The notes: generated by a model not told the origin, from the sequence alone. 64,000 nt of DNA from Flagellimonas aurea (GCF_017313785.1 NZ_JAFLNL010000004.1:124001-188000); one strand, 5' to 3'; positions 45,379 to 55,483 are shown, numbered from the stretch's first letter. Made by a program: numbers and translations.

Positions 45379-45537
45379 ATGAAAAGAACGTATCAACCAT
45401 CCAAAAGGAAGAGAAGAAACAAGCATGGTTTTAGGGAGCGCATGGCGACTGCCAATGGTAGAAAAGTTCTTGCGAGAAGAAGAGCCAAGGGAAGAAAAAG
45501 ACTAACTGTTTCCTCTGAGCCAAGACATAAAAAATAA
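45379..45537 (+). CDS. rpmH: 50S ribosomal protein L34
   Basis: 52 aa, [18 protein letters not shown] then [20 protein letters not shown], the highly conserved L34 sequence, with a basic Bacteroidota tail SSEPRHKK. The gene is followed by a strong terminator, so carB needs its own promoter or read-through. Confidence 0.98.
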   Translation: MKRTYQPSKRKRRNKHGFRERMATANGRKVLARRRAKGRKRLTVSSEPRHKK

Positions 45538-45562
45538 TGATAGTATCCTATTATTTAAATTA

Positions 45563-45596
45563 AAGGTGTTACTTTTCTAGGTAACACCTTTTTTTT
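45563..45596 (+). terminator. rpmH terminator
   Basis: Ten-pair perfect stem AAGGTGTTAC (45563-45572) / GTAACACCTT (45581-45590) with an eight-base loop, then T6. Confidence 0.9.
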
Positions 45597-45632
45597 GACA
45601 TATAAGCAAATAACGAGAAACCCCTAAAGAAA

Positions 45633-48485
45633 ATGCCAAAAAGAAAAGATTTAAATTCCATTTTGATTATTGGTTCTGGTCCGATCATCATCGGTCAGGC
45701 ATGTGAGTTCGATTATTCTGGTTCCCAAGCACTTCGCTCCCTTCGGGAAGATGGTATCGAAACAATTTTGATAAACAGTAATCCCGCCACAATTATGACG
45801 GACCCCGCCATGGCAGACCATGTTTATCTAAAACCATTGACTACCAAATCAATCATAGAAATTCTTCAAAAACACCCAAATATTGATGCGGTATTGCCAA
45901 CGATGGGAGGACAAACGGCATTGAACCTTTGTATAGAAGCTGACGAAAAAGGTATTTGGGAAGACTTTGGAGTGGAGATCATAGGCGTGGATATCGATGC
46001 CATCAACATTACCGAAGATCGTGAGAAATTTAGGGAGCTCATGCTTAAAATTGGAATCGGAATGCCACCTCAAGCTTCCGCTACCTCATTCTTAAAAGGA
46101 AAGGAAATTGCCCAGGAGTTTGGTTTCCCCTTGGTGATTAGAGCATCGTTTACCCTTGGTGGGGCAGGAGCAGGTATCGTTTACGATCCAGAGCATTTTG
46201 ATGATATGTTGAGCCATGGATTGGAAGTTTCTCCCATCCATGAGGTAATGATAGATAAGGCCTTGATGGGCTGGAAAGAATACGAGTTGGAGCTGTTACG
46301 TGACAAGAATGACAACGTTGTCATCATCTGTACCATTGAAAATATGGACCCGATGGGTATCCACACAGGAGATTCAATCACTGTTGCACCGGCTATGACC
46401 CTTTCGGACAGTACTTTCCAACGTATGAGGGATATGGCCATCCATATGATGCGAAGTATAGGGGACTTTGCTGGGGGATGTAACGTTCAGTTTGCCGTTA
46501 GCCCTGATGAAAAAGAAGATATTATCGCAATCGAGATTAACCCAAGGGTGTCCCGTTCGTCTGCATTGGCGTCCAAAGCAACAGGATATCCGATTGCGAA
46601 AATAGCGGCCAAATTGGCCATCGGTTATACTTTGGATGAGTTGGACAACCAGATAACTAAGTCCACTTCCGCCTTGTTTGAACCGACTTTGGACTACGTA
46701 ATTGTAAAAATACCACGTTGGAACTTTGATAAATTCGAAGGTTCCGATAGAACTCTTGGACTTCAAATGAAATCCGTAGGAGAAGTGATGGGTATCGGAA
46801 GATCGTTCCAAGAAGCCTTGCACAAAGCCACGCAATCCCTCGAAATCAAACGAAATGGATTAGGCGCTGATGGAAAAGGGTATAAGGACTACGAAACCAT
46901 TATCGAGAAATTAAGAGTACCAAGTTGGGATAGGGTTTTCGTGATCTACGATGCCATTCAACTTGGAATTCCATTAAAGCGCATTCACGAAATCACCAAA
47001 ATAGATATGTGGTTCCTTAAACAATATGAGGAATTGCACTTCTTGGAAATGGAGATATCAAAATACACCATAGAAAGCTTACCAAAATCATTGCTGTTGG
47101 AAGCCAAACAAAAAGGTTTTGCGGACAGACAAATCGCTCATATGTTGGATTGTTGGGAGAGCGAAGTGCATACCAAGCGTATGGAATTGAACATCAATAG
47201 AGTGTATAAATTGGTTGATACCTGTGCCGCTGAATTTAAAGCGGTAACGCCATATTATTATTCCACTTTTGAGGAAGAGATAGAAACTGCCGACGGCGAA
47301 CGCTACGTGGCCAACGATAGTGTGGTGACGGATAAGAAAAAAGTTGTGGTACTAGGTTCAGGTCCAAACCGAATTGGTCAGGGTATCGAGTTTGATTACT
47401 GCTGCGTACACGGTGTGTTGGCAGCGGCCGAATGCGGTTACGAAACCATTATGATCAACTGTAACCCGGAAACCGTTTCCACGGATTTTGATACGGCGGA
47501 CAAACTATACTTTGAGCCTGTTTTCTGGGAGCACATATACGACATTATTCTTCACGAAAAGCCAGAAGGCGTCATTGTGCAGTTGGGAGGGCAAACCGCA
47601 TTGAAATTGGCCGAAAAGCTGGATAAATACGGAATCAACATCATCGGAACCAGTTTCCAATCGTTGGATTTGGCAGAGGATAGGGGTAGTTTCTCCACTT
47701 TGTTAAAGAACAATGATATTCCGTACCCAAGATTCGGAGTAGCGGAAACAGCGGACGAAGCCTTGGATTTGGCAGATGAGCTTAAGTTCCCATTGTTGGT
47801 GAGACCATCTTATGTATTGGGCGGACAGGGAATGAAAATTGTGATCAACAAAGAAGAGTTGGAAGCCCATGTCGTGGATTTGTTGCGCAAGATACCAAAC
47901 AACAAGTTGCTCTTGGACCATTATTTGGACGGCGCTATTGAAGCTGAAGCCGATGCCATTTGCGACGGGGAGGATGTATACATTATCGGAATCATGGAGC
48001 ATATTGAACCTTGTGGAATCCATTCGGGAGACTCTAATGCAACTTTGCCACCGTTTAACTTGGGAGAGTTTGTTCTGCAACAGATAAAAGACCATACCAA
48101 GAAAATCGCCTTGGCGCTCAATACGGTTGGATTGATCAATATTCAGTTTGCGGTGAAGGATGATATTGTGTATATCATCGAGGCCAACCCACGGGCATCG
48201 CGTACGGTTCCATTTATTGCGAAGGCATACAAGGAACCTTACGTAAACTATGCGACCAAAGTAATGTTGGGGGAGAAAAAAGTGAAGGATTTTGAATTTA
48301 AACCCCATTTGGATGGATATGCCATCAAACAGCCCGTGTTCTCTTTCAACAAATTCCCTAATGTGAACAAAAACTTAGGTCCAGAGATGAAGAGTACCGG
48401 AGAGAGCATACTTTTTATTGATAGCCTAAAAGACGATGAGTTCTATAACTTGTATGCAAGAAGAAAAATGTACTTGAGCAAGTAA
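45633..48485 (+). CDS. carB: Carbamoyl-phosphate synthase large subunit
   Basis: 950 aa. Two ATP-grasp halves are present: SGPIIIGQACEFDYSG near the N-terminus and GSGPNRIGQGIEFDYCC in the second half, with matching IEINPRVSRSSALASKATGYPIAK and IEANPRASRTVPFIAKAYKEPY. It makes carbamoyl phosphate from bicarbonate, ammonia (from CarA) and two ATP for pyrimidine and arginine synthesis. The protein ends soon after GPEMKSTGESILFIDSL, so the C-terminal MGS-type allosteric domain of E. coli CarB (about 120 residues) is absent, which would remove UMP/ornithine control. Confidence 0.96.
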   Translation: MPKRKDLNSILIIGSGPIIIGQACEFDYSGSQALRSLREDGIETILINSNPATIMTDPAMADHVYLKPLTTKSIIEILQKHPNIDAVLPTMGGQTALNLCIEADEKGIWEDFGVEIIGVDIDAINITEDREKFRELMLKIGIGMPPQASATSFLKGKEIAQEFGFPLVIRASFTLGGAGAGIVYDPEHFDDMLSHGLEVSPIHEVMIDKALMGWKEYELELLRDKNDNVVIICTIENMDPMGIHTGDSITVAPAMTLSDSTFQRMRDMAIHMMRSIGDFAGGCNVQFAVSPDEKEDIIAIEINPRVSRSSALASKATGYPIAKIAAKLAIGYTLDELDNQITKSTSALFEPTLDYVIVKIPRWNFDKFEGSDRTLGLQMKSVGEVMGIGRSFQEALHKATQSLEIKRNGLGADGKGYKDYETIIEKLRVPSWDRVFVIYDAIQLGIPLKRIHEITKIDMWFLKQYEELHFLEMEISKYTIESLPKSLLLEAKQKGFADRQIAHMLDCWESEVHTKRMELNINRVYKLVDTCAAEFKAVTPYYYSTFEEEIETADGERYVANDSVVTDKKKVVVLGSGPNRIGQGIEFDYCCVHGVLAAAECGYETIMINCNPETVSTDFDTADKLYFEPVFWEHIYDIILHEKPEGVIVQLGGQTALKLAEKLDKYGINIIGTSFQSLDLAEDRGSFSTLLKNNDIPYPRFGVAETADEALDLADELKFPLLVRPSYVLGGQGMKIVINKEELEAHVVDLLRKIPNNKLLLDHYLDGAIEAEADAICDGEDVYIIGIMEHIEPCGIHSGDSNATLPPFNLGEFVLQQIKDHTKKIALALNTVGLINIQFAVKDDIVYIIEANPRASRTVPFIAKAYKEPYVNYATKVMLGEKKVKDFEFKPHLDGYAIKQPVFSFNKFPNVNKNLGPEMKSTGESILFIDSLKDDEFYNLYARRKMYLSK

Positions 48486-48526
48486 TAGACTGTATCAAAC
48501 ACATTATAAGCCTTTAAAGCGGTTTC

Positions 48527-49114
48527 CTAATCAATAAGTTCAAAAGATTCGGCAATCGTTTTAAAGGTTTTTTTATGCTCCTCTTTTCTGTTTTTAACGG
48601 TCCAGGCCATTATCATATAAACCTTTTCACCACCATCAACAAAGGTTAGGAAATAGAAAATTTCATCCTCTACACCATTCACTTTGGCCTCTAGTTCCAA
48701 GAATTCTGCATCTAGCCCATTTATTTTAAAGGGTTTGGAATTGAATTTATTAATGATTTTCGTTGTTCTCGAAAGTATTTGAATCCGGGCATCCCTATAG
48801 TTCTGCAGTACGGAGAGCTCATCATCATACTGCTCTAAGTCCCTGTATACTTGCTCAAAACCTAATTTGGGTTCATCAATTATAAGCAGGTAAGCCTCAT
48901 GGCGCAAGCTTTGATACTGCAAAGATGCTTCTTCGTTCAAACCAGTAGTGCCATTCATAAAACGAGGAATTTCTATTTGATACTCATTGTTGACCCCAAC
49001 GGTGTTGAAATTTTCATCTTTTGGTTCGGAATCGTTTTCTTTTGCCTTGAAGTTTTTGCATGCAGAACAGAAAAGTATCGACAAAACAAATATGGAAGCA
49101 AATTTGGTTCTCAT
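48527..49114 (-). CDS. Hypothetical lipoprotein
   Basis: 195 aa with lipobox CSAC and a compact mature part (YQIEIPRFMNGTTGLNEEASLQYQS). The pattern of alternating strands with a final long helix resembles the PsbP/MOG1-like fold, but I cannot name the family with certainty. Convergent with carB (41 bp). No function proposed. Confidence 0.75.
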   Translation of the reverse strand: MRTKFASIFVLSILFCSACKNFKAKENDSEPKDENFNTVGVNNEYQIEIPRFMNGTTGLNEEASLQYQSLRHEAYLLIIDEPKLGFEQVYRDLEQYDDELSVLQNYRDARIQILSRTTKIINKFNSKPFKINGLDAEFLELEAKVNGVEDEIFYFLTFVDGGEKVYMIMAWTVKNRKEEHKKTFKTIAESFELID

Positions 49115-49184
49115 ATAATGGTTTTAGAGGTATTTAGGACACACTAATATAGGATATATTTGTTTGATATGTGCTAAACAAACA

Positions 49185-49203
49185 GAGGCCCACAATGGGC
49201 CTC
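49185..49203 (-). terminator. Terminator of the decarboxylase-family gene
   Basis: Stem GAGGCCCA (49185-49192) / TGGGCCTC (49196-49203) with a three-base loop; minus-strand tail is T-rich (TGTTTGTTT). Confidence 0.65.
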
Positions 49204-49227
49204 CTCTATATTATTTACCGAAAATAC

Positions 49228-49668
49228 TTATTTCTGTATAGGTTTATGGGTGCTTATCGCAATACGGTTCCACGCATTTATGGTAACAATGGCCATTATA
49301 ATTTGTGAAATGTAATTTTCATTGAACAGCTTGGTAGCTTTTTGGTACGTTTCGGTACTGAGCCCATTTTTATGTACTAAGGTAACTTCTTCCGTAGCCT
49401 TTAGGATTACCTTCTCTTCTTCAGAAAACAGGTCGGTTTCCCACCAAGCATCCAACAAAAATATCCGTGTAGGGTCTTCGCCCAGCGCTAAGGCATCTTT
49501 AGTATGCATGTTCAGGCAAAAGGAGCAACCGTTGATCTGCGAAGCCCTAATTTTTATCAATTCATAATGAATTTTGTCGAGTGGACTCTGTTGCAGATAT
49601 TTTTCCAGGCCAAACAAGGCTTTAAAGGCCAACGGTTCCACCGCATCAATTTGAATTCTTTTTTCCAT
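49228..49668 (-). CDS. Carboxymuconolactone decarboxylase-family protein (AhpD-like)
   Basis: 146 aa. The redox motif is NGCSFCLNMH (CxxCxxxH), used by AhpD-like peroxidase partners. DKIHYELIKIRASQ precedes it. It may work as an alkyl hydroperoxide or dithiol-dependent reductase. It follows the Crp/Fnr regulator in the same direction (65 bp), a pairing that occurs often in Bacteroidota; the regulator may sense the same stress. Confidence 0.88.
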   Translation of the reverse strand: MEKRIQIDAVEPLAFKALFGLEKYLQQSPLDKIHYELIKIRASQINGCSFCLNMHTKDALALGEDPTRIFLLDAWWETDLFSEEEKVILKATEEVTLVHKNGLSTETYQKATKLFNENYISQIIMAIVTINAWNRIAISTHKPIQK

Positions 49669-49733
49669 AATAATATCTTTTAGATTGATAATGCTAAGGT
49701 ATTCCAGTTGGAAGGCAGAAAACTTAAACGGGT

Positions 49734-50318
49734 TTAAGAACGGTTCTTGGCCCGTATTTCACTCACATATTCAGGGGTCAAACCTAAAAAAGAAGCGATA
49801 AGATATTGAGGTACACGTTGGGCAAAATCTGGGAAATGCTCTGTAAAATGAAGATAAATTTCCTCTTTGGACAAATCATAGAGGTATTTGACCTTGATTA
49901 ATGAGGCCCCATAAGCAATTTGATAAATGGTTCTAAAATAGCGCTCTAGCATTGGAAACTCCTCAAGTAATAGCTCTTGTTGTTCGCGGGAAATGGATAA
50001 AACCTGACTTTTTTCCGCAGCTTGTATGTTGAAATCCGTACTGCTGTGGTTTTGGAAAGCCAAAAAATCCGTCAGCCACCAACCCTCCAAGGCAAATTGA
50101 ACAGTACGTTCCGTACCTTTTTCCGTAGTAAAATACATATGGAGACATCCCTTAACCACAAAATAATTGTAGTTGCATAGATTTCCAGCCTGCATCACCA
50201 TTTCTTTCTTGTCCAACTTTAAAGTTTCAAAATAGGAAAGCATTTTTGGAAAATCGGTACTTTCAAAAGAAATATACTTTTTTAAGTGATGGTAAAAAGG
50301 GTGTTCGGTAGCTTTCAA
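49734..50318 (-). CDS. Crp/Fnr-family transcriptional regulator
   Basis: 194 aa. The cyclic-nucleotide-binding jelly roll is visible (KKEMVMQAGNLCNYNYFVVKG and EKGTERTVQFALEG), followed by the dimerisation helix and a short HTH (IASFLGLTPEYVSEIRA). No Fnr-type cysteines. It reads toward the carboxymuconolactone decarboxylase gene and is divergent from the RND operon, which it could also control. Confidence 0.9.
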   Translation of the reverse strand: MKATEHPFYHHLKKYISFESTDFPKMLSYFETLKLDKKEMVMQAGNLCNYNYFVVKGCLHMYFTTEKGTERTVQFALEGWWLTDFLAFQNHSSTDFNIQAAEKSQVLSISREQQELLLEEFPMLERYFRTIYQIAYGASLIKVKYLYDLSKEEIYLHFTEHFPDFAQRVPQYLIASFLGLTPEYVSEIRAKNRS

Positions 50319-50527
50319 AAGGAATGGTAAGTTTTGAATGTAAATTAATGCAAAAGATTCAACTTGGACGGTTTTTAGTTCAAATCATCAAGTGAAAAGT
50401 TATGTTTTCGAGGAAATTTTAAAAATACAAATTATCTAATTCTAATTTTTCACCAACGTTTACAAAATTTTTATCAAGAAAAATAGTCCACTAATCGATT
50501 TTAACCATAATTAACAATAACCATTTG

Positions 50528-50555
50528 TTGGATAACATTGGGTGACATAGCTTTG
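50528..50555 (+). promoter_or_regulatory. RND operon promoter
   Basis: TTG at 50528-50530 (or 50525-50527), then TAGCTTTG at 50548-50555. The ATG of the small secreted protein follows only nine bases after the -7 box, so the transcript would have a leader of a few bases or none. Confidence 0.6.
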
Positions 50556-50564
50556 TTCCCCGAA

Positions 50565-50966
50565 ATGAAAAAGGCATTTGCAAAATATCTGTTTCCGCTC
50601 TTTATTCTGCTATTAGGTGGATTCATTAATTTATATGCAGATTCGCAAGAAACTACAATTGCGGATAATGCCTGTTATCTTCAAAATTTAGAACAACAGC
50701 ATTCCTCGGTTACTATCACCCCACTTCAATCTGGATTTGAAAAAAGGTATTGTGCTGAAATCGATATCGAAGAAAAAGATGAACGCGAGGAAGAAACGGC
50801 ATCACATAGTTTTTTATTAGAACATGGCGGAATATATACTGCCAGTTTATTTGCCGCCTCCTGGGGGCAACTATTTTTGGAATCTAACTCCAATTTTGGG
50901 CTGGAACACCCAAAATCGTCTTCTCCCATAAAGAAGCATGTTAGATTTCAGGTATTCCGTATTTAG
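50565..50966 (+). CDS. Small secreted hypothetical protein heading the RND operon
   Basis: 133 aa from ATG at 50565. A hydrophobic N-terminus (LFPLFILLLGGFINLYADS) is a signal peptide; the mature part is acidic in the middle (EIDIEEKDEREEETASH) with two cysteines. No domain recognised. An upstream extension to 50538 is in frame but lies across the -7 box and is rejected. Its position 141 bp ahead of the periplasmic adaptor suggests a linked role, for example a stress-sensing or accessory protein. Confidence 0.6.
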   Translation: MKKAFAKYLFPLFILLLGGFINLYADSQETTIADNACYLQNLEQQHSSVTITPLQSGFEKRYCAEIDIEEKDEREEETASHSFLLEHGGIYTASLFAASWGQLFLESNSNFGLEHPKSSSPIKKHVRFQVFRI

Positions 50967-50978
50967 AATCTTTTTCTT

Positions 50979-50997
50979 GAAGCCCTACTTGGGCTTC
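50979..50997 (+). other. Intergenic hairpin after the small protein gene
   Basis: GAAGCCC (50979-50985), loop TACTT, GGGCTTC (50991-50997). No T run follows, so it may be a processing or stability element between the small gene and the adaptor gene and not a full terminator. Confidence 0.45.
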
Positions 50998-51107
50998 GAA
51001 ATCTTCGCAACCCTTTGGGTAACAATCAATAAACAAGGGCAGTTCCCTTTATGTGGATTCGGACCTCCCTTGACCATTTTCTAAACATTTTTTTAAACAG
51101 TAAAACT

Positions 51108-52190
51108 ATGAGGAGATTTTCAATCTTCATCGGCTTGCTTGTAGCGGTATGCTATGTGAGCTGCGAATCCAAACAACACGAAAACAAGGAAGAAACCAAA
51201 TATCTCGTGTCCAGTCCAATACAAATGGACACCTCAATTACCAAAGATTATGTATGTCAAATCCATTCCGTTAGGCACATAGAGCTAAGGGCCTTGGAAA
51301 AGGGTTACCTGCAACACATTTATGTAGATGAAGGCCAACACGTGAAAAAAGGCCAACGCATGTTTTATATTATGCCCAATGTGTACCAGGCCGATTTACA
51401 AAAAGCCAAAGCCGAGGCCGAGGTCGCCGAAATTGAATATAAGAATACCAAACTGTTGGCAGATGGCGATGTGGTATCTGCCAACGAACTTGCCATGGCC
51501 AAAGCAGAGTTTGATAAAGCAAAGGCCGAAGTGAGTCTGGCCGAGACCCATTTGGGGTTTACGGATATCCGCGCTCCATTTGACGGTATAATGGACCACC
51601 TTGAAGTAAGGGAAGGCAGTCTTCTGGACGAAGGAGAATTATTGACCAAACTATCCGATAATTCTAAAATGTGGGTGTATTTCAATGTGCCCGAAGCAGA
51701 GTACCTGGATTATATTACCAGTGCCAAAAAGAACGAGAAACAACAGGTGGAACTTTTAATGGCCAACAACAAAAAGTTCAATCAGCCTGGGGTGGTCGAG
51801 ACCATTGAGGGAGAGTTCAACCACGAAACGGGAAACATTGCCTTTAGGGCTACATTTTCCAATCCCGATGGAATTTTAAGGCATGGTGAAACAGGTAGTA
51901 TTTTAATGAGGGTTCCATTGGATGGGGCAATGCTCATACCGCAAAAGGCAACGTTCGAAGTGTTGGACAAGAAATTTGTTTTCGTAATAGATGAAAACGA
52001 TACTGTACAACAAAGAGAAATTACCGTTGGTGCGGAGCTTCAACACTTGTTTGTAGTAGAAAAAGGTCTTTCAGTAAAGGATAAAGTCCTTTTGGAAGGT
52101 ATCCGAATGGTGAGGAACGGCGAAAAAATTCATTACGAATTTGAAAAGCCCGAATCCGTGCTGTCGCACCTTGATTTGTATTCTGAGTAA
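51108..52190 (+). CDS. RND efflux periplasmic adaptor subunit (MFP), lipoprotein
   Basis: 360 aa from the ATG at 51108, which gives a lipoprotein signal peptide (MRRFSIFIGLLVAVCYVSC). Biotinyl-lipoyl halves are VDEGQHVKKGQRMFYI and FTDIRAPFDGIMDHLEVREGSLL, separated by an alpha-helical hairpin rich in AKAEAEVAEIEYKNT. Beta-barrel and membrane-proximal domains follow. It links the RND pump to the outer membrane channel, anchored in the inner membrane by a lipid. Twenty bases before the pump gene. Confidence 0.93.
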   Translation: MRRFSIFIGLLVAVCYVSCESKQHENKEETKYLVSSPIQMDTSITKDYVCQIHSVRHIELRALEKGYLQHIYVDEGQHVKKGQRMFYIMPNVYQADLQKAKAEAEVAEIEYKNTKLLADGDVVSANELAMAKAEFDKAKAEVSLAETHLGFTDIRAPFDGIMDHLEVREGSLLDEGELLTKLSDNSKMWVYFNVPEAEYLDYITSAKKNEKQQVELLMANNKKFNQPGVVETIEGEFNHETGNIAFRATFSNPDGILRHGETGSILMRVPLDGAMLIPQKATFEVLDKKFVFVIDENDTVQQREITVGAELQHLFVVEKGLSVKDKVLLEGIRMVRNGEKIHYEFEKPESVLSHLDLYSE

Positions 52191-52210
52191 CAATCCCATA
52201 ATCTTTTACA

Positions 52211-55200
52211 ATGTTTAAAAAATTCATACACAGACCTGTATTGGCTATTGTGATTTCGGTCATAATTGTATTTACGGGACTGTTGGCCATAAAACAACTG
52301 CCCATATCGCAGTTTCCGCAAATTGCACCGACCACGGTCAATATTTTTATAGCTTACCCGGGTTCCAGCGCCGATGTGCTGGTGAAGTCTACCCTTATTC
52401 CTCTGGAAACCTCAATAAATGGGGTACAGGGTATGCGATATATTGCTTCCGACGCCACAAGTGCTGGTGAAGGAACTTTACGGGTCATTTTTGAACCGGG
52501 TACCGACCCCAATCAAGCAGTTGTTAGGGTTAAGACACGGGTAGACCAAGTAATGCCATTATTACCCGAACTTGTACAACGTGAAGGGGTCATTATAACT
52601 CCTGTTCAACCAAGTATGCTCATGTACGTTAACCTGTACAGCGATGCCGATGACAATGATGAGAAGTTTCTCTACAATTATGCTTATACCAAGATAATTC
52701 CAGAAATACAGCGGATCAATGGTATAGCAAGCGCCCAAATTTTGGGTAGCCGAAAGTTTGCCATGCGGGTTTGGTTAAAGCCGGACCGAATGCGTGCTTA
52801 CGATGTTTCAGCGGAGGAAATCCTTACCGCAATGGAAGAGCAGAGTATTTTGGCCCGTCCTGGACGTTTGGGACGAAGTTCCGGAAAAAGGGCACAATCG
52901 CTGGAATATGTTCTGGTCTATCAAGATAGGTACAACGAACCCGAGCAGTACAAGGACATCATCATTAAAGCCAATGATGAGGGAGAAATGCTGAAACTTG
53001 GTGATGTTGCGGATGTGGAACTCGGAAGTGAGTTCTTCGATATTTATTCCAACTTGGATGGAGATCCCTCCGCTTCCATAGTTTTAAAGCAAACATTTGG
53101 CAGTAATGGTAGTGATGTGATCGATGCCGTAAAGGAAAAACTTGTAGAGCTTGAAGAGGAAATGCCGCCTGGGATTGATTACAAAATAAGTTATGACGTT
53201 TCCAATTTCCTTGATGCATCCATAGATCAAGTGTTGCATACCCTAAGGGATGCCTTTATTCTGGTTGCCGTGGTAGTGTTCCTCTTCTTGGGTGATTGGC
53301 GTTCTACTTTGATTCCAATCATTGCCGTGCCCGTATCCCTTATTGGGGCATTCTTTGTGATGCAACTCTTTGGATTGTCCATTAACCTGATTACCCTGTT
53401 TGCCCTGGTTTTGGCCATCGGTATTGTGGTGGATGATGCAATTGTGGTGGTAGAGGCCGTTCACATGAAGATGGAAAAAGAAAACCTGACGCCCTACAAG
53501 GCCTCTTATGAGGTTTTGGGAGAAATAGGTGGAGCAATTATCGCCATTACCATGGTGATGGTGTCCGTATTTATACCCATTTCCTTTATGACAGGACCTG
53601 TAGGTGTATTTTATAGACAGTTTTCAATCACCATGGCCGGGTCGATCATCATTTCCGCTGTGGTAGCACTTACCTTGACACCTGTGCTCTGCGCCATGAT
53701 GCTGAAAAATAATCATGGTAAACCGAGACGTAAATCACCCATTAATCGATTTATAGATTGGTTCAATAGGAGGTTCGAAAAACTTACTGGAAGATACATC
53801 GGTGTACTGACCAAAATCGTAAACAGACGGGTTGTCACCTTTGGCGTTTTGATAGCTTTTTGTGCAGGTATATTCTTTACCAATCAAACGCTTCCAGCAG
53901 GATTTATCCCCAATGAAGATCAAGGAATGATCTATGCGATTATCCAAACGCCTCCGGGTGCTACGTTGGAAAGGACCAACGATGTCGCCAGAAAGCTTCA
54001 AGCAATCTGTGAAGAGACCGAAGGTGTGGAATCCGTTTCCTCCTTGGCAGGTTACGAGATAATGACCGAAGGTCGCGGTTCCAATGCGGGAACTTGTCTC
54101 ATCAACCTAAAACCATGGTCGCAACGGGAACATTCCGTTCACGAGATTATGGAAGAATTGGAGGAAGAGACCAAAGACCTTGGCGCGGTCATCGAATATT
54201 TTGAGCCGCCAGCTGTGCCCGGGTTCGGGTCTTCGGGTGGTTTTTCCATGCGATTGTTGGATAAAACGGACGGAACGGATTATCATGAATTTGAGCGCAT
54301 CAACAACGATTTTATGGATGCTTTGCGTGAACGCAAAGAGTTAAAGGGATTGTTTACGTTCTACGCTGCCAACTATCCGCAGTACGAGCTAAAAATCGAC
54401 AACAAGGCTGCCATGCAGAAAGGGGTCTCCATAGGTAAGGCTATGGAAAACTTGAATATTCTCATCGGAAGTACCTACGAACAGGGCTTTATCCGATTCG
54501 GAAGGTTTTTTAAAGTGTACACACAAGCAGCTCCCGAATACCGAGCACTTCCATCTGATCTTGCAAAACTTTTTGTGAAAAATGAAGAAGGTGAGATGGT
54601 GCCCTATTCCGCATTCATGACTATGGAAAAACGATTGGGCCCCAATGAGATCACAAGGTACAACTTGTACAATTCTGCTGCCATTCGTGGTTTACCGGCC
54701 TCTGGGTTTACCAGTGGCGATGCCATTAAGGCCATCGAGGAAGTTGCCGAACAAACCTTGCCAAGAGGATATGATATCGCTTGGGAGGGACTATCGTATG
54801 ACGAAGCACAGCGTGGAAATGAATCGCTATACATTTTTATAGTCGTACTCATCTTCGTGTACCTCGTTTTGGCCGCACAGTACGAAAGTTTCTTGTTGCC
54901 TTTAGCGGTTATCCTGTCGCTTCCCGTCGGTATTTTTGGTTCCTTTTTCCTCTTGAAGGCGATGGGGTTGGCCAATGATGTATATGCCCAGATCGGAATT
55001 ATCATGTTGGTGGGATTGCTGGGTAAAAATGCCGTATTGATCGTAGAGTTTGCCGTACAAAAGCGTCGCGAAGGTTCTACCATACTCGATGCCGCCATTG
55101 AAGGTGCCAGACAGCGTTTCCGTCCAATTTTGATGACATCCTTTGCATTTATTGCCGGGTTGATACCCTTGGTAATTGCAACAGGAGCAGGTGCCATAGG

Positions 55201-55483
55201 AAATAAGACTATTGGTGGTTCTGCAATGGGAGGTATGATAGTGGGTACGCTTTTCGGTGTTTTGTTGATTCCTGGTCTATATTACGTTTTTGCAAAAATG
55301 GCCGATGGCAAGAGTTTAATCAAGGATCAACACGACGAACCCATGTCCGAAGAGTTTTTCCATAGGAACGATACGGTGTTCCGACTTAAGGCACGCCTGC
55401 GTCTGATGAATAAACGTTTGAAAAAAATGACGACTCCAAAAAATGGAAATAAGAATAAAAAAGGCAACCAAGATGAAGCATAG
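52211..55483 (+). CDS. RND multidrug efflux transporter (HAE1/AcrB type)
   Basis: 1090 aa. Twelve transmembrane helices and two large periplasmic loops. TM4 carries GIVVDDAIVVVEAVHMK with adjacent aspartates near residues 407-408, equal to the AcrB proton relay, and TM10 holds LLGKNAVLIVEFA with the relay lysine. Motif FVYLVLAAQYESF also fits. The family exports drugs, bile acids, dyes and detergents; the actual substrate is unknown. The end overlaps the outer membrane factor start by 11 bp. Confidence 0.95.
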   Translation: MFKKFIHRPVLAIVISVIIVFTGLLAIKQLPISQFPQIAPTTVNIFIAYPGSSADVLVKSTLIPLETSINGVQGMRYIASDATSAGEGTLRVIFEPGTDPNQAVVRVKTRVDQVMPLLPELVQREGVIITPVQPSMLMYVNLYSDADDNDEKFLYNYAYTKIIPEIQRINGIASAQILGSRKFAMRVWLKPDRMRAYDVSAEEILTAMEEQSILARPGRLGRSSGKRAQSLEYVLVYQDRYNEPEQYKDIIIKANDEGEMLKLGDVADVELGSEFFDIYSNLDGDPSASIVLKQTFGSNGSDVIDAVKEKLVELEEEMPPGIDYKISYDVSNFLDASIDQVLHTLRDAFILVAVVVFLFLGDWRSTLIPIIAVPVSLIGAFFVMQLFGLSINLITLFALVLAIGIVVDDAIVVVEAVHMKMEKENLTPYKASYEVLGEIGGAIIAITMVMVSVFIPISFMTGPVGVFYRQFSITMAGSIIISAVVALTLTPVLCAMMLKNNHGKPRRKSPINRFIDWFNRRFEKLTGRYIGVLTKIVNRRVVTFGVLIAFCAGIFFTNQTLPAGFIPNEDQGMIYAIIQTPPGATLERTNDVARKLQAICEETEGVESVSSLAGYEIMTEGRGSNAGTCLINLKPWSQREHSVHEIMEELEEETKDLGAVIEYFEPPAVPGFGSSGGFSMRLLDKTDGTDYHEFERINNDFMDALRERKELKGLFTFYAANYPQYELKIDNKAAMQKGVSIGKAMENLNILIGSTYEQGFIRFGRFFKVYTQAAPEYRALPSDLAKLFVKNEEGEMVPYSAFMTMEKRLGPNEITRYNLYNSAAIRGLPASGFTSGDAIKAIEEVAEQTLPRGYDIAWEGLSYDEAQRGNESLYIFIVVLIFVYLVLAAQYESFLLPLAVILSLPVGIFGSFFLLKAMGLANDVYAQIGIIMLVGLLGKNAVLIVEFAVQKRREGSTILDAAIEGARQRFRPILMTSFAFIAGLIPLVIATGAGAIGNKTIGGSAMGGMIVGTLFGVLLIPGLYYVFAKMADGKSLIKDQHDEPMSEEFFHRNDTVFRLKARLRLMNKRLKKMTTPKNGNKNKKGNQDEA

